Assembly (NCBI GenBank): GCA_045600845.1
Contig: JAZRYR010000045.1
Location: 1-21,896, forward strand
Origin: RGIG5612 sp045600845
GTDB lineage: Bacteria; Bacillota; Clostridia; Lachnospirales; Lachnospiraceae
DNA: 21,896 nucleotides
Reading direction: 5' to 3'
This document shows, in pieces, positions 1-7,629 of the stretch (the first letter of the stretch is position 1; each line of letters begins with the position of its first letter). The notes beneath the pieces were generated by a model. It made no database searches, was not told the DNA's origin, and was given only the letters and a program-made list of their open reading frames with translations. The translations under genes were made by a program, and so were the position numbers.

Positions 1-1230
1 AAAAAGAAAAAAGGAAAAGGCTGGGTTTGGATTATTGTGGCAGCAGTGGTGGTTGCGCTTGCTGTAGTTGTTTTCGCAGTGATTCTGCCTGGACAGAAGG
101 AAAAAAATAGTCATTTGACCAATGTTTCTGCATCGGATGAAACAGGAGAAATGGATGACATTATACCGGAGGTTTTAGTAAACATTGGGGATTATGTTCA
201 GCTTGGACAATATGGTGGCGAACCTCTTTACTGGAAAGTACTGGATCAACAGGATGGAAAAGTATTAATTACTACATATAACGCCATAGAGACAATGCCA
301 TTTAGCGTTGATTCAAATAACTGGATGAATAGTAATGTTAGGTCCTGGCTTAATGGAGTTTTCTTAAAAGAGGCATTTACTGAAGACGATAGTAGATTAA
401 TAGCAAAAACAATAATACCGGATGAATCTGTCTCAAGTTCTGGAAAAAATGTGGAGGATTATGTTTTTGTATTGACAGTTTCAGAAGCTGACCAATATTT
501 CGCTTCAGATGCAGATAGAAAAATCATTGGTAGCAGTCACGCAGAATCCAATGGCCTGTATGTATCAAAAACAGGATACTGCAGATGGTGGCTTAGAACA
601 CCTGGATCAGCATCGAATATGACATCCGTTATTAATGGGGACGGAGTAGTTGATACATATGGATGTCCGGTCAATGAAGCAACATATGGAGTGCGCCCTG
701 CAATGTGGGTGAAAGCATTCGGACTTACAGCTGTAGATTCAAATACTGTGCAGGGTCTTTTGGCAGCGGCAGATGTAAAGGCTTCTGATGCGGTCACACA
801 GGCTAGCGGGGGAATGTACTCAAAAGTTGATGAGTTAATGGTACGTACCGGCCCAGGACAAAATTATGATGCAATTGCGAAATTATATCAAGGAGATCCA
901 GTAGATGTAGATGAAATTGTAGATGGCTGGGCGCATATCTTTTACGGCGGTGGTGATTTTTGGGTAAGCGCACAGTATCTGACAGAAATACCGGATGCAT
1001 GTATTGAGGCAATTAGAAATAGTCCAGTTGGCGTAGAGGCGTATAATTATGGATGGAAAGGACAACCTACATACAGAGGCGAAGATAATTCATATTTCTA
1101 TTTCCAAGTATATTATGGTGGAGGTTGGCAATGTTTGAAAGTTCAGAGAACCTCTCCATATACAGTTCAGAAAATGAATGAGACAGAGGAAGCACTTTAT
1201 AGCGTAAATCCTTATCAAGATTTGTGGTAA
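1..1230 (+). CDS. Membrane-anchored DUF6273 + SH3 domain protein (5' end missing)
   Basis: The frame is open from base 1, so the start lies before the window; a GTG at 37 is inside the membrane segment and is not a convincing start. The visible N-terminus is a Lys/Gly-rich cytoplasmic stretch followed by one strongly hydrophobic helix (about bases 22-90), so the rest is probably outside the cell. Next comes a DUF6273-like domain (about bases 190-710), with the typical pattern of a Trp-Lys-Val-Leu strand, 'RSWLN', 'WWLRTPG' and 'GVRPAMWVK'. A bacterial SH3 (SH3b) domain follows (about bases 820-1000, 'VRTGPGQNYDAIAKL' through 'WVSAQYL'). The Tyr/Gly-rich C-terminus is unassigned. DUF6273 has no settled function, and SH3b domains often bind cell-wall peptides, so a surface protein is an inference. 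A terminator directly follows the stop. Confidence 0.75.
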   Translation, partial: KKKKGKGWVWIIVAAVVVALAVVVFAVILPGQKEKNSHLTNVSASDETGEMDDIIPEVLVNIGDYVQLGQYGGEPLYWKVLDQQDGKVLITTYNAIETMPFSVDSNNWMNSNVRSWLNGVFLKEAFTEDDSRLIAKTIIPDESVSSSGKNVEDYVFVLTVSEADQYFASDADRKIIGSSHAESNGLYVSKTGYCRWWLRTPGSASNMTSVINGDGVVDTYGCPVNEATYGVRPAMWVKAFGLTAVDSNTVQGLLAAADVKASDAVTQASGGMYSKVDELMVRTGPGQNYDAIAKLYQGDPVDVDEIVDGWAHIFYGGGDFWVSAQYLTEIPDACIEAIRNSPVGVEAYNYGWKGQPTYRGEDNSYFYFQVYYGGGWQCLKVQRTSPYTVQKMNETEEALYSVNPYQDLW

Positions 1231-1257
1231 TAAAAATCTATTGTATATATAAAGTTT

Positions 1258-1286
1258 AAAACGACTGTTGGATGACAGTCGTTTTT
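1258..1286 (+). terminator. Intrinsic terminator after the DUF6273/SH3 gene
   Basis: An 11-bp perfect stem (1258-1268 with 1275-1285, core ACGACTGT/ACAGTCGT) has a 6-nt loop and ends in a T run at 1282-1286. It lies 28 bp after the stop codon, as expected for a Rho-independent terminator. Confidence 0.85.
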
Positions 1287-1346
1287 GTCGTATGAAAGAA
1301 AGTTGCCTGTGTCTTTTTGTGTGAGATTGTATTTGACGACCGCAGA

Positions 1347-1514
1347 GCAGTCCCGAAGGGACCTGCATAAGTGACGAGGAAGGTGCATTTGAAGCTTTTA
1401 TGCGCGAAAATGCAGTTTCAGAGCATTCAAATGCGCGAATTCGTTGTTTCAGTGATGTAAACACATGAAAACAAGTCAAATAGTGCTCTGAAACAAGAAA
1501 ATCGCGCATTTTTT
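1347..1514. repeat. Structured intergenic element: hairpin plus three copies of a 22-nt motif
   Basis: The 1231-1711 gap holds no credible gene. A GC-rich hairpin (1347-1354 with 1358-1366, GAA loop, one bulged C) is followed by three copies of ATGCGCGA-N7-GTTTCAG. Copies at 1400-1421 and 1431-1452 are direct; the copy at 1488-1509 is inverted. The inverted copy can pair with either direct copy: GTTTCAGAGCA 1415-1425 with 1484-1494 plus ATGCGCGA with 1502-1509, or 1429-1438 with 1502-1511 plus 1444-1452 with 1488-1496. A run of six T (1509-1514) follows. This could be a dispersed extragenic repeat, a non-coding RNA, or a terminator with alternative folds. Beyond it, 1515-1660 shows nothing clear. 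Confidence 0.6.
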
Positions 1515-1711
1515 GCAGGGAAGTGGGATGCTCATGCGTATCAACCGGATCAGGGAAGCTTACAACCCATTGCCATTCGAGGAATGCGTGTTACACAAAA
1601 AATCACTTGGTTAATCTACAAAACCCAACAAATTGTTGATAGTAAAGTTTTTTTTTAACAGGTGTATAATTTAAAAGTAAAATTTTCTGAAATAAGAAAG
1701 GGAGATTTTTT

Positions 1712-2101
1712 ATGCAACAGAAAAAATCAATCAACTTTGGTTGGCGTGAATGGATGCTTATCCTTTGGGTTGCTACAGCTTTTTTCTCATATGTTGTAAT
1801 CGGTAACTATCCACTGAACATTATGGCTGACTTTTATGGTGGAGCACAGACTCTCTCTATCATTTACACTGGCGCATCTATCGTAGGTATTCTTGTTCAG
1901 CTTATTTTCTCCAGAAAAGCAGGAGCTATCAAGAGCTGAAAAACATTAGGCGTAGTTATGGGAATCGTTTCTGTAATATGCCTTGTTATCATGATGCTTA
2001 TCCCAGCTGGTATTCCATGGCTTATCATCTATGGTATCGGCACAGCTATTTCCGCTCTTTACGGAACATTGACAAGCAAGGAAGACTTCACTAAGATATA
2101 G
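1712..2101 (+). pseudogene. Remnant of an MFS (OFA-type) transporter gene
   Basis: A good ribosome binding site (AAAGGGAG, 1697-1704) precedes an ATG at 1712, and a TATAAT box lies at 1665-1670 without a clear -35. The 75 codons that follow encode 'NFGWREWMLILWVATAFF' and two membrane helices of major facilitator type, similar to oxalate/formate-antiporter-like proteins. A TGA at 1937-1939 interrupts the frame, but the same frame continues with helix-like sequence ('GVVMGIVSVICLVIMML', 'PWLIIYGIGTAISALYG') to a TAG at 2099-2101. The whole is about 129 codons against roughly 400 for the family, so it has both a nonsense codon and a large 3' loss. A 75-aa protein could still be made but would not be a transporter. 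The family call rests on pattern recognition; that it is a broken gene is clearer than which subfamily it came from. Confidence 0.7.
2069..2097 (+). promoter_or_regulatory. Promoter for the Bax-inhibitor/CDF operon, inside the MFS remnant
   Basis: TTGACA at 2069-2074, a 17-bp spacer and TAAGAT at 2092-2097 form a near-consensus sigma-A promoter. The predicted transcript starts near 2104, giving a leader of about 40 nt to the ATG at 2145. The promoter overlaps the last codons of the decayed MFS gene. Confidence 0.6.
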
Positions 2102-2144
2102 AGACTGTATTATTGAAAAAATTTGAATTCAGAAAGGAAATAAA

Positions 2145-2969
2145 ATGGCAGGAGATGTAAAAAATAAAAAAGGATTTAAAGATTCTATGACGAATCCATT
2201 GATTGGGCAGATTCGAAAGAAAATGGATAAATTTACGGAAACAAGTGATGAGTACATGACTTATTCCGGTGTTGCAAAAAAGACCGCGTTCTTCTTGATT
2301 ATGGCCTTTGTAGGAGCAGCAATTGCAGCCATATTAAATTCCAGACTTCCAAAAAATATTGTGAATGACGGCGTTCCGGCAGTCAATAGCACTGTGGTAC
2401 TGATTTCTTTGGTCTGCGCATTTGTCATGCTGGGGGTAACCATTGCCGCTATTTTTGTAAAAGGAAAAGCTTTGGCAGTTTTAGGTGCTATAGCCATGAT
2501 CTGTATCGGCTTTTCTTATAACGGACTGGTTGCATCAACCCCAAAGATGGCAGAGGCTTTAAAACTGGCCATTATTATCACGGTATTTTTAGTTATTGCC
2601 TTATTGATCTTATATTCTTCCGGCTCTTTCCGAGTTTCACCGAAGCTGAGGAAAGTTGTTCTTGCGTGCGTATTGGCTTCGGCAATTATCGGCGTATTTT
2701 CAATCATCTGCATGCTGATTCCGGGACTTCGGGGAATTGTTTCCTTTTTCCGGGCAAATCCGGTATTATCCATTACCGCCGGTATTATTGGTGTAATAAT
2801 TGCAACCTTATTCCTGATGACGGATTTTGATTCCATCAATATGATGGTGGAGGAAGGTGCTCCAAAGAAATATGAATGGCTTGCTGCATATGGGCTGGCA
2901 TTTTCCATTGTATGGCTGTTCCTGAAAGTATTTCAGTTGATCGTCAGTGTGAAAAATGCAGAAAGATAA
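2145..2969 (+). CDS. Bax inhibitor-1/YccA-like integral membrane protein
   Basis: A 274-aa protein with a polar N-terminus of about 45 residues ('NPLIGQIRKKMD') and about seven hydrophobic helices. The length, N-terminus and layout fit the bacterial Bax-I-1 family (PF12811-type). Members are integral membrane proteins; homologues of the wider TMBIM/BsYetJ group act as pH-sensitive calcium leak channels, but I cannot infer that activity here. An AAAGGA ribosome binding site at 2133-2138 supports the ATG at 2145. The stop is only 5 bp before the CDF gene, so the two are probably co-transcribed and translationally coupled, which suggests an ion-related role. Confidence 0.8.
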   Translation: MAGDVKNKKGFKDSMTNPLIGQIRKKMDKFTETSDEYMTYSGVAKKTAFFLIMAFVGAAIAAILNSRLPKNIVNDGVPAVNSTVVLISLVCAFVMLGVTIAAIFVKGKALAVLGAIAMICIGFSYNGLVASTPKMAEALKLAIIITVFLVIALLILYSSGSFRVSPKLRKVVLACVLASAIIGVFSIICMLIPGLRGIVSFFRANPVLSITAGIIGVIIATLFLMTDFDSINMMVEEGAPKKYEWLAAYGLAFSIVWLFLKVFQLIVSVKNAER

Positions 2970-2974
2970 AAAAC

Positions 2975-4102
2975 ATGAGTGACGCAGATTCAAAAAAAAC
3001 GATAAACAGAGAGCAGGGGATAACAAGAACCAGTATTGTAGGGATTGTAGCAAATATCTTTCTGGTAGTGTTTAAGGCATTGGTTGGACTGTTTTCCGGA
3101 TCCATTGCGATTATTCTGGATGCAGTCAACAATTTAACCGATGCGATATCCTCTATTGTCACAATTATCGGTGTGAAAATTGCTCATAGAGCTCCGGACG
3201 AAAAGCATCCTTTTGGTCACGGCCGGATTGAGTATTTCAGCGCGATTATCATTGCATTTCTTATTTTCACGGCCGGTATCATGTCCCTGATTGAATCTGT
3301 GAAAAAAATAATCACGCCCCAGATAGCATCTTTTACGGTGTTTACGCTGATTATCATTATTGTGGCGATTCTGGTAAAAATCTTTTTGGGAATCTATGTG
3401 CAGAAACAAGGAAAAAAATATTACAGCGATGCCCTGATCGGCTCCGGAAAAGATGCCTTATTTGACGCTATCATTTCTGCAGCAACGTTACTGGGTGCAG
3501 TAATCACTTTAATCTTTCATATTTCTATTGATGGATATATTGGTGTCGTTATTGCTGCTTTCATTATCAAGGCTGGTGTAGAAATGCTGATAAGTCCGAT
3601 AAATCAGGTTATGGGCTTTCGTCCTGACGGACAGTTGACAAAGGACATAAAGGACTCCATAAAGGCGATTCCGGACGTGTTAGGGGCATATGACTTGGTT
3701 TTGCACGATTATGGCCCGGATGCAGCCATTGGTTCCGTCCATATTGAGATTCCGGATACCAAGACGGCCCGGGAAATCCACATGCTGACTACGAAGATTC
3801 AAAATACTATTTATGAGCAATATCATATTTTCCTGTCGGTAGGAATCTATGCCGTGGACACCTCCGAATATGCGGTCAACAAGCAGGCTCATCTGAAAGA
3901 AGACATGCTGAAATATGATGGAGTAAAAGGGTGTCATGGTATTTACATCGATAAAGAAATGAAATTCATATCCTTTGATGTATTGATTGATTTCAAAGTG
4001 AAAGACAAAGCAAAGTTTATGGAAAGCCTTAAGAAGGAAGTCTTAGAAGATTATCCGGGTTATGAAGTGAAAATAAATTTTGATATTGATTATTCCGATT
4101 GA
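2975..4102 (+). CDS. Cation diffusion facilitator (CDF) exporter, probably Mn(II)-type
   Basis: A 375-aa CDF transporter with an N-terminal six-helix membrane domain and a C-terminal cytoplasmic dimerisation domain (from about residue 205, 'INQVMGFRPDG'). The frame is open further upstream, but the ATG at 2975 has GAAAG at 2960-2964 and avoids a long overlap with the preceding gene. The helix 2 metal site reads N52-x3-D56 ('VNNLTDAIS') and the helix 5 site D160-x3-D164 ('KDALFDA'). Zinc exporters usually carry HxxxD or DxxxD in these positions, while the N-D/D-D set resembles the manganese exporter (MntE-like) subgroup, so Mn(II) export is inferred. 'HPFGHGRIEYFSA' after helix 2 is a family hallmark. 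A terminator follows at once. Confidence 0.85.
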   Translation: MSDADSKKTINREQGITRTSIVGIVANIFLVVFKALVGLFSGSIAIILDAVNNLTDAISSIVTIIGVKIAHRAPDEKHPFGHGRIEYFSAIIIAFLIFTAGIMSLIESVKKIITPQIASFTVFTLIIIIVAILVKIFLGIYVQKQGKKYYSDALIGSGKDALFDAIISAATLLGAVITLIFHISIDGYIGVVIAAFIIKAGVEMLISPINQVMGFRPDGQLTKDIKDSIKAIPDVLGAYDLVLHDYGPDAAIGSVHIEIPDTKTAREIHMLTTKIQNTIYEQYHIFLSVGIYAVDTSEYAVNKQAHLKEDMLKYDGVKGCHGIYIDKEMKFISFDVLIDFKVKDKAKFMESLKKEVLEDYPGYEVKINFDIDYSD

Positions 4103-4103
4103 C

Positions 4104-4134
4104 AATAAGGGGCAAAAGTCCCTTATTTCTTTTT
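4104..4134 (+). terminator. Intrinsic terminator after the CDF gene
   Basis: Stem AATAAGGG (4104-4111) pairs with CCCTTATT (4120-4127), with an 8-nt loop and a T-rich tail. It begins 2 bp after the stop codon. Confidence 0.85.
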
Positions 4135-4148
4135 GTTTATATATTTTC

Positions 4149-4177
4149 TTTGCTTTATTTTTCATATATGTTAATAT
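4149..4177 (+). promoter_or_regulatory. Candidate promoter of the ecf-truA operon
   Basis: TTTGCT (4149-4154), a 17-bp spacer and TAATAT (4172-4177) match a sigma-A promoter loosely. It lies between the terminator of the upstream operon and the first ecf gene, leaving a leader of about 60 nt. I see no recognisable riboswitch in this leader. Confidence 0.4.
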
Positions 4178-4242
4178 ATGCTGTAACGCTTTTCTTAAGG
4201 TGTTCTTTGTGCACAAGGAAGCCAGATGAGGGTTTATAGAAA

Positions 4243-5127
4243 ATGAATTTTATTAAAGCAGAGAAAATCAAATACCGTTATCCTGTATTGGAAGATGTAG
4301 ACGCTTTCAGCGGGGAAGAGAAAGATAAAAAGCAAGAAGAACCGAAACCGGCAGAAGATGCCATAAAGGACGTTTCTCTGGAAATAAAATCCGGACAATT
4401 TATCTGCATTTTAGGAATGAATGGTTCCGGAAAGTCAACCTTTGCAAAGCATCTGAATGCTCTTCTTCTGCCTACCGAAGGTACCGTATGGGTGGACGGC
4501 ATCGATACGAAAGAAGAAGAACAGATCTGGGATATCCGGAAAAGCGTAGGAATGGTTTTCCAAAATCCGGACAATCAGATCATCGGCTCGGTTGTGGATG
4601 AGGATGTGGCTTTTGGTTTGGAAAATCTTGGGATTCCTTCGGAGCAGATTCAGAAGAGCGTTTCCAAGTCCTTGGAAGAAGTCGGCATGAAGGACTTTGC
4701 CAAATATTCTCCGAACAAACTCTCCGGAGGACAGAAGCAGAGAGTTGCCGTTGCCGGAATTCTTGCCATGGAACCAAAGTGCATTGTACTGGATGAATCT
4801 ACGGCTATGCTGGACCCGCGAGGCAGAGATGAGGTAATGGATACCGTTTTAAGGCTGAATAAAGAAAAAGGAATTACGGTCATAGCGATTACTCATTACA
4901 TGGAAGAAGCTTTGAAAGCAGACTATATTTTCGTAATGAAAAAGGGGGAGCTCTTCATGCAGGGAACTCCAAAAGAAATCTTTTCTCAGGATGAAAAAAT
5001 AGAAGAAGCAGGATTGACCTTGCCGCAGCTTTGTCAGCTGGCAAAAGCCTTAAGGGAAAAAGGCATGAATATTCCAAAAGATGCAATCACGGCAGATGAA
5101 TTAAGAGAAGCGATAAAAAATCAATGA
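4243..5127 (+). CDS. ecfA1: ECF transporter ATPase EcfA1 (CbiO-type)
   Basis: A 294-aa ABC ATPase that energises energy-coupling-factor uptake of vitamins or metal ions through EcfT and exchangeable S components. Visible motifs are Walker A G58-T66 (GMNGSGKST), Q-loop Gln107 in 'VFQNPDNQ', signature LSGGQ 160-164, Walker B 'CIVLDES' 180-186 and H-loop His218. Ser186 replaces the usual Pro after the catalytic Glu185; EcfA1 proteins commonly deviate here. An acidic/Lys-rich stretch of about 20 residues (19-38) sits between the first strand and 'AIKDVSLEI'. A GAGG site lies 5' of the ATG. It is the first gene of a four-gene operon with overlapping junctions; its TGA overlaps the ATG of ecfA2 (ATGA). 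Confidence 0.95.
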   Translation: MNFIKAEKIKYRYPVLEDVDAFSGEEKDKKQEEPKPAEDAIKDVSLEIKSGQFICILGMNGSGKSTFAKHLNALLLPTEGTVWVDGIDTKEEEQIWDIRKSVGMVFQNPDNQIIGSVVDEDVAFGLENLGIPSEQIQKSVSKSLEEVGMKDFAKYSPNKLSGGQKQRVAVAGILAMEPKCIVLDESTAMLDPRGRDEVMDTVLRLNKEKGITVIAITHYMEEALKADYIFVMKKGELFMQGTPKEIFSQDEKIEEAGLTLPQLCQLAKALREKGMNIPKDAITADELREAIKNQ

Positions 5128-5963
5128 TCATTAAGTTAGAAAATGTGAATTATATATATAACCAGGGTTCTCCGGAAGAGGTAAAAGCAGTAAGTGATGT
5201 AAACCTGGAAATCGGGGAAGATGATTTTATCTGTATTATCGGAAGTACCGGTTCGGGAAAGTCCACGCTGATTCAGATGCTGAACGGACTTTTGGCTCCG
5301 ACTGCCGGTTCTGTAACCTATGATGGAGTACCTATATATAAAGCAGGAAAGCTGACAAAAGAAGAGAAGAAGGCATTAAGAAACTTAAGATGTCATGTGG
5401 GACTGGTTTTTCAGTATCCGGAATATCAGCTGTTTGAAGAAACTGTTTTGAAGGATGTGTGTTATGGACCGAAGAACCTGGGTCTTTCGGAAGAGAAAGC
5501 ACAGGAGAAGGCGGTTGAGGCATTAAAGGCGGTTGGCGTGCCGGAAGACCTTTTTGAAAAATCGCCTTTTGAATTATCTGGTGGAGAAAAGAGAAGAGTT
5601 GCAATCGCCGGGGTTCTTGCCATGGAACCGGATGTGATTATTTTAGATGAACCGACGGCAGGGTTAGACCCGGCTGGAAAGGTTGAAATTCTCGATTTGT
5701 TGAAAAATTACCAGAAGGAAAAACATGTGACGGTCACGTTAGTTTCCCACAGCATGGAAGAAGTAGCAAGATATGCAAATCGGGTTATCGCGATGCATAA
5801 GTCAAAAGTAATTTTAGACGGCACTGCAAGAGAAGTCTTTCACCACAGAAAGGAGTTGGAAGACATCGGTTTAGGTGTTCCGGAAGTATATGAATTTACA
5901 GAGAGCCTTGGCTTAGAAGGCGCTCTTACCGTAGAAGAAGCATGTTCAAAGATATTACAATAG
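5124..5963 (+). CDS. ecfA2: ECF transporter ATPase EcfA2
   Basis: A 279-aa partner ATPase of EcfA1. Motifs are Walker A G40-T48 (GSTGSGKST), Q-loop Gln97 in 'VFQYPEYQLFEETV' (the 'QLFEETV' is typical of EcfA2), signature LSGGE 151-155, Walker B 'VIILDEP' 171-177 and H-loop His209. The ATG overlaps the stop of ecfA1 by 4 bp and the 3' end overlaps ecfT by 22 bp, so equal production of the A1-A2-T module by translational coupling is likely. No S component is encoded in the window, as expected for a group II system whose S proteins are encoded elsewhere. Confidence 0.95.
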   Translation: MIIKLENVNYIYNQGSPEEVKAVSDVNLEIGEDDFICIIGSTGSGKSTLIQMLNGLLAPTAGSVTYDGVPIYKAGKLTKEEKKALRNLRCHVGLVFQYPEYQLFEETVLKDVCYGPKNLGLSEEKAQEKAVEALKAVGVPEDLFEKSPFELSGGEKRRVAIAGVLAMEPDVIILDEPTAGLDPAGKVEILDLLKNYQKEKHVTVTLVSHSMEEVARYANRVIAMHKSKVILDGTAREVFHHRKELEDIGLGVPEVYEFTESLGLEGALTVEEACSKILQ

Positions 5964-6769
5964 GGCAATATTACCCGGGAAATTCCATTATACACAGATT
6001 GGATCCACGCGTTAAATTATTAGGCGTTGTGGTTTATATTGCCGCCCTTTTTATTATTAATAACATCTGGGGATTTATTTTCCTGACGGCAGCTATGGTC
6101 ACGCTGATCTGTCTTTCCCATGTCCCGTTAAGCCATATATTGAAAGGCTTGAAGTTCGTCTGGCTTTTAGTAGGCCTGGCGTTGTTTTTTAATCTGTTTT
6201 TCAGTGATGGACATATTATCTGGAAATGGTGGATCTTCCATATGAGCACGGAAGGAATCTTCCGGGCCATTTTCTTCGCCCTTCGGCTGATTTTTGTCAT
6301 TGTAGGCGCATCCATGCTCACTTACACAACTACTCCGACAACGCTTACCAATGGTCTGGAAAAGGTTTTCAAGCCATTGGATAAAATACATTTTCCAGGT
6401 CATGAAATTGCAATGATGATGAGCATTGCGTTAAGATTCATTCCCATCTTGACGGAAGAAGTCAACAAAATCGTCAAAGCCCAGTTGGCCCGTGGAGCGG
6501 ATTTCGATACCGGCGGTATTATTGCGAAAGCGAAAGGAATGATTCCGATTCTGGTGCCTCTGTTTGTTAGCGCTTTCCGTCGTGCGACAGATCTGGCAAC
6601 GGCAATGGAATCCAGATGTTATCATGGCGGAAATGACCGTACCAAAATGTTTCCTTTGAAGTATGAAAAGAGAGATAAGATTACATATTTTATTCTCTTA
6701 TTCTATCTTCTGGCAGCAATTGCCCTTACGATTTTGATGAACAAGTTTTTAACCTGGGGAACCATATGA
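5942..6769 (+). CDS. ecfT: ECF transporter transmembrane component EcfT
   Basis: A 275-aa membrane protein with several hydrophobic helices in the N-terminal 130 residues and one near the C-terminus. The coupling helices that dock into the ATPases carry A183-R184-G185 ('QLARGAD') and, at the second motif, S224-R225-C226 ('ESRCYHGG') where many EcfT proteins have Ala-Arg-Gly; the essential Arg is kept. The start at 5942 overlaps ecfA2 and begins with the family-typical 'DITIGQYYPGNSIIHRLDPR'. The ribosome binding site is weak, consistent with coupling to ecfA2. The stop overlaps the truA start (ATGA). Confidence 0.93.
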   Translation: MFKDITIGQYYPGNSIIHRLDPRVKLLGVVVYIAALFIINNIWGFIFLTAAMVTLICLSHVPLSHILKGLKFVWLLVGLALFFNLFFSDGHIIWKWWIFHMSTEGIFRAIFFALRLIFVIVGASMLTYTTTPTTLTNGLEKVFKPLDKIHFPGHEIAMMMSIALRFIPILTEEVNKIVKAQLARGADFDTGGIIAKAKGMIPILVPLFVSAFRRATDLATAMESRCYHGGNDRTKMFPLKYEKRDKITYFILLFYLLAAIALTILMNKFLTWGTI

Positions 6770-7566
6770 AAAGAATAAAGATGGTAATTTCATACGATGG
6801 GACGAATTATGTCGGATGGCAGGTTCAGAAAAACGGGATTGCCATTGAACAGGTGATTAATGAGCATTTGTCCAGGCTCCTGAAGGAAGACATCACTATT
6901 ATCGGAGCCAGCCGGACCGATTCCGGAGTACATGCCCTCGGAAATGTAGCGGTATTTGATACAGAAACAAAAATTCCGGCAGAAAAAATCTGTTTTGCCT
7001 TGAATCAAAGCCTTCCGGAAGACATTAAAATTGTCAGTTCCAAAGAGGTAAAGGCTGATTTTCATCCGCGGCATGAAGATTGTGTGAAAACCTACGAATA
7101 TACGATATTGAACTGCCGCGTTTATTTGCCGATTTACCGTCTTTATGCGGACTATGTCTATTATTACCTAGATGTAAAAAAAATGCAGGAAGGGGCAAAA
7201 TATCTGGTGGGAGAGCATGATTTTACCGCATTCTCCTCCTCCGGCGGTCAGCAGAGAAGTCCGGTGCGGACAATATACAGCATTGACATATCCGAAGAAA
7301 GGATTCTCCTGCCGAAGGACGTGAAATGGGTGGAAGAGGAAGGCAGCTTTCCGCCAAAAATAATCCGGATCCGGATTAAGGGAAATGGTTTTTTATACAA
7401 CATGGTCCGGATCATTGCCGGGACCTTGGAAAAGGTTGGAATGGGAGTGTTTCCACCGGAACATGTAAAAGAAATATTAGAAAGCTGTGACCGCAGCCAG
7501 TCGGCTCCGAAAGCGGCAGCTTGCGGACTGTCGTTGCTTGATATTGAATATAAGGCTTTTTCTTGA
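6766..7566 (+). CDS. truA: tRNA pseudouridine(38-40) synthase TruA
   Basis: A 266-aa TruA enzyme that converts uridines 38-40 in the tRNA anticodon arm to pseudouridine. Catalytic Asp52 lies in 'ASRTDSGVHALGNV', the family signature. Other conserved parts are 'YDGTNYVGWQ' near the N-terminus, 'HDFTAFSS' and 'GNGFLYNMVRIIAGTL'. It overlaps ecfT by 4 bp; the ecfA1-ecfA2-ecfT-truA order is widespread in Firmicutes. Length is normal for the family and no anomaly is seen. Confidence 0.96.
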   Translation: MKRIKMVISYDGTNYVGWQVQKNGIAIEQVINEHLSRLLKEDITIIGASRTDSGVHALGNVAVFDTETKIPAEKICFALNQSLPEDIKIVSSKEVKADFHPRHEDCVKTYEYTILNCRVYLPIYRLYADYVYYYLDVKKMQEGAKYLVGEHDFTAFSSSGGQQRSPVRTIYSIDISEERILLPKDVKWVEEEGSFPPKIIRIRIKGNGFLYNMVRIIAGTLEKVGMGVFPPEHVKEILESCDRSQSAPKAAACGLSLLDIEYKAFS

Positions 7567-7591
7567 AAAATAGCTTAAAATATGATAAAAT
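7563..7591 (+). promoter_or_regulatory. Promoter of tig
   Basis: TTGAAA (7563-7568), a 17-bp spacer and TAAAAT (7586-7591) form a good sigma-A promoter that overlaps the truA stop codon. It is followed by a consensus AAGGAGG at 7614-7620, 9 bp before the tig ATG. Confidence 0.7.
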
Positions 7592-7629
7592 TTGAATTTA
7601 CGTGAGAACCCTTAAGGAGGATTTTAAAA

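Noticed and set aside
1090..1509. 139-aa minus-strand reading frame
   Set aside because: It runs antisense over the end of a real gene, its terminator and the structured repeat; no ribosome binding site or recognisable domain.
1937..1939. TGA in the MFS remnant read as selenocysteine or by read-through
   Set aside because: The downstream frame is also far too short for a transporter and there is no sign of a selenocysteine insertion element; decay is simpler.
4178..4242. Riboswitch in the ecf operon leader
   Set aside because: The leader is short and shows no recognisable conserved riboswitch core.
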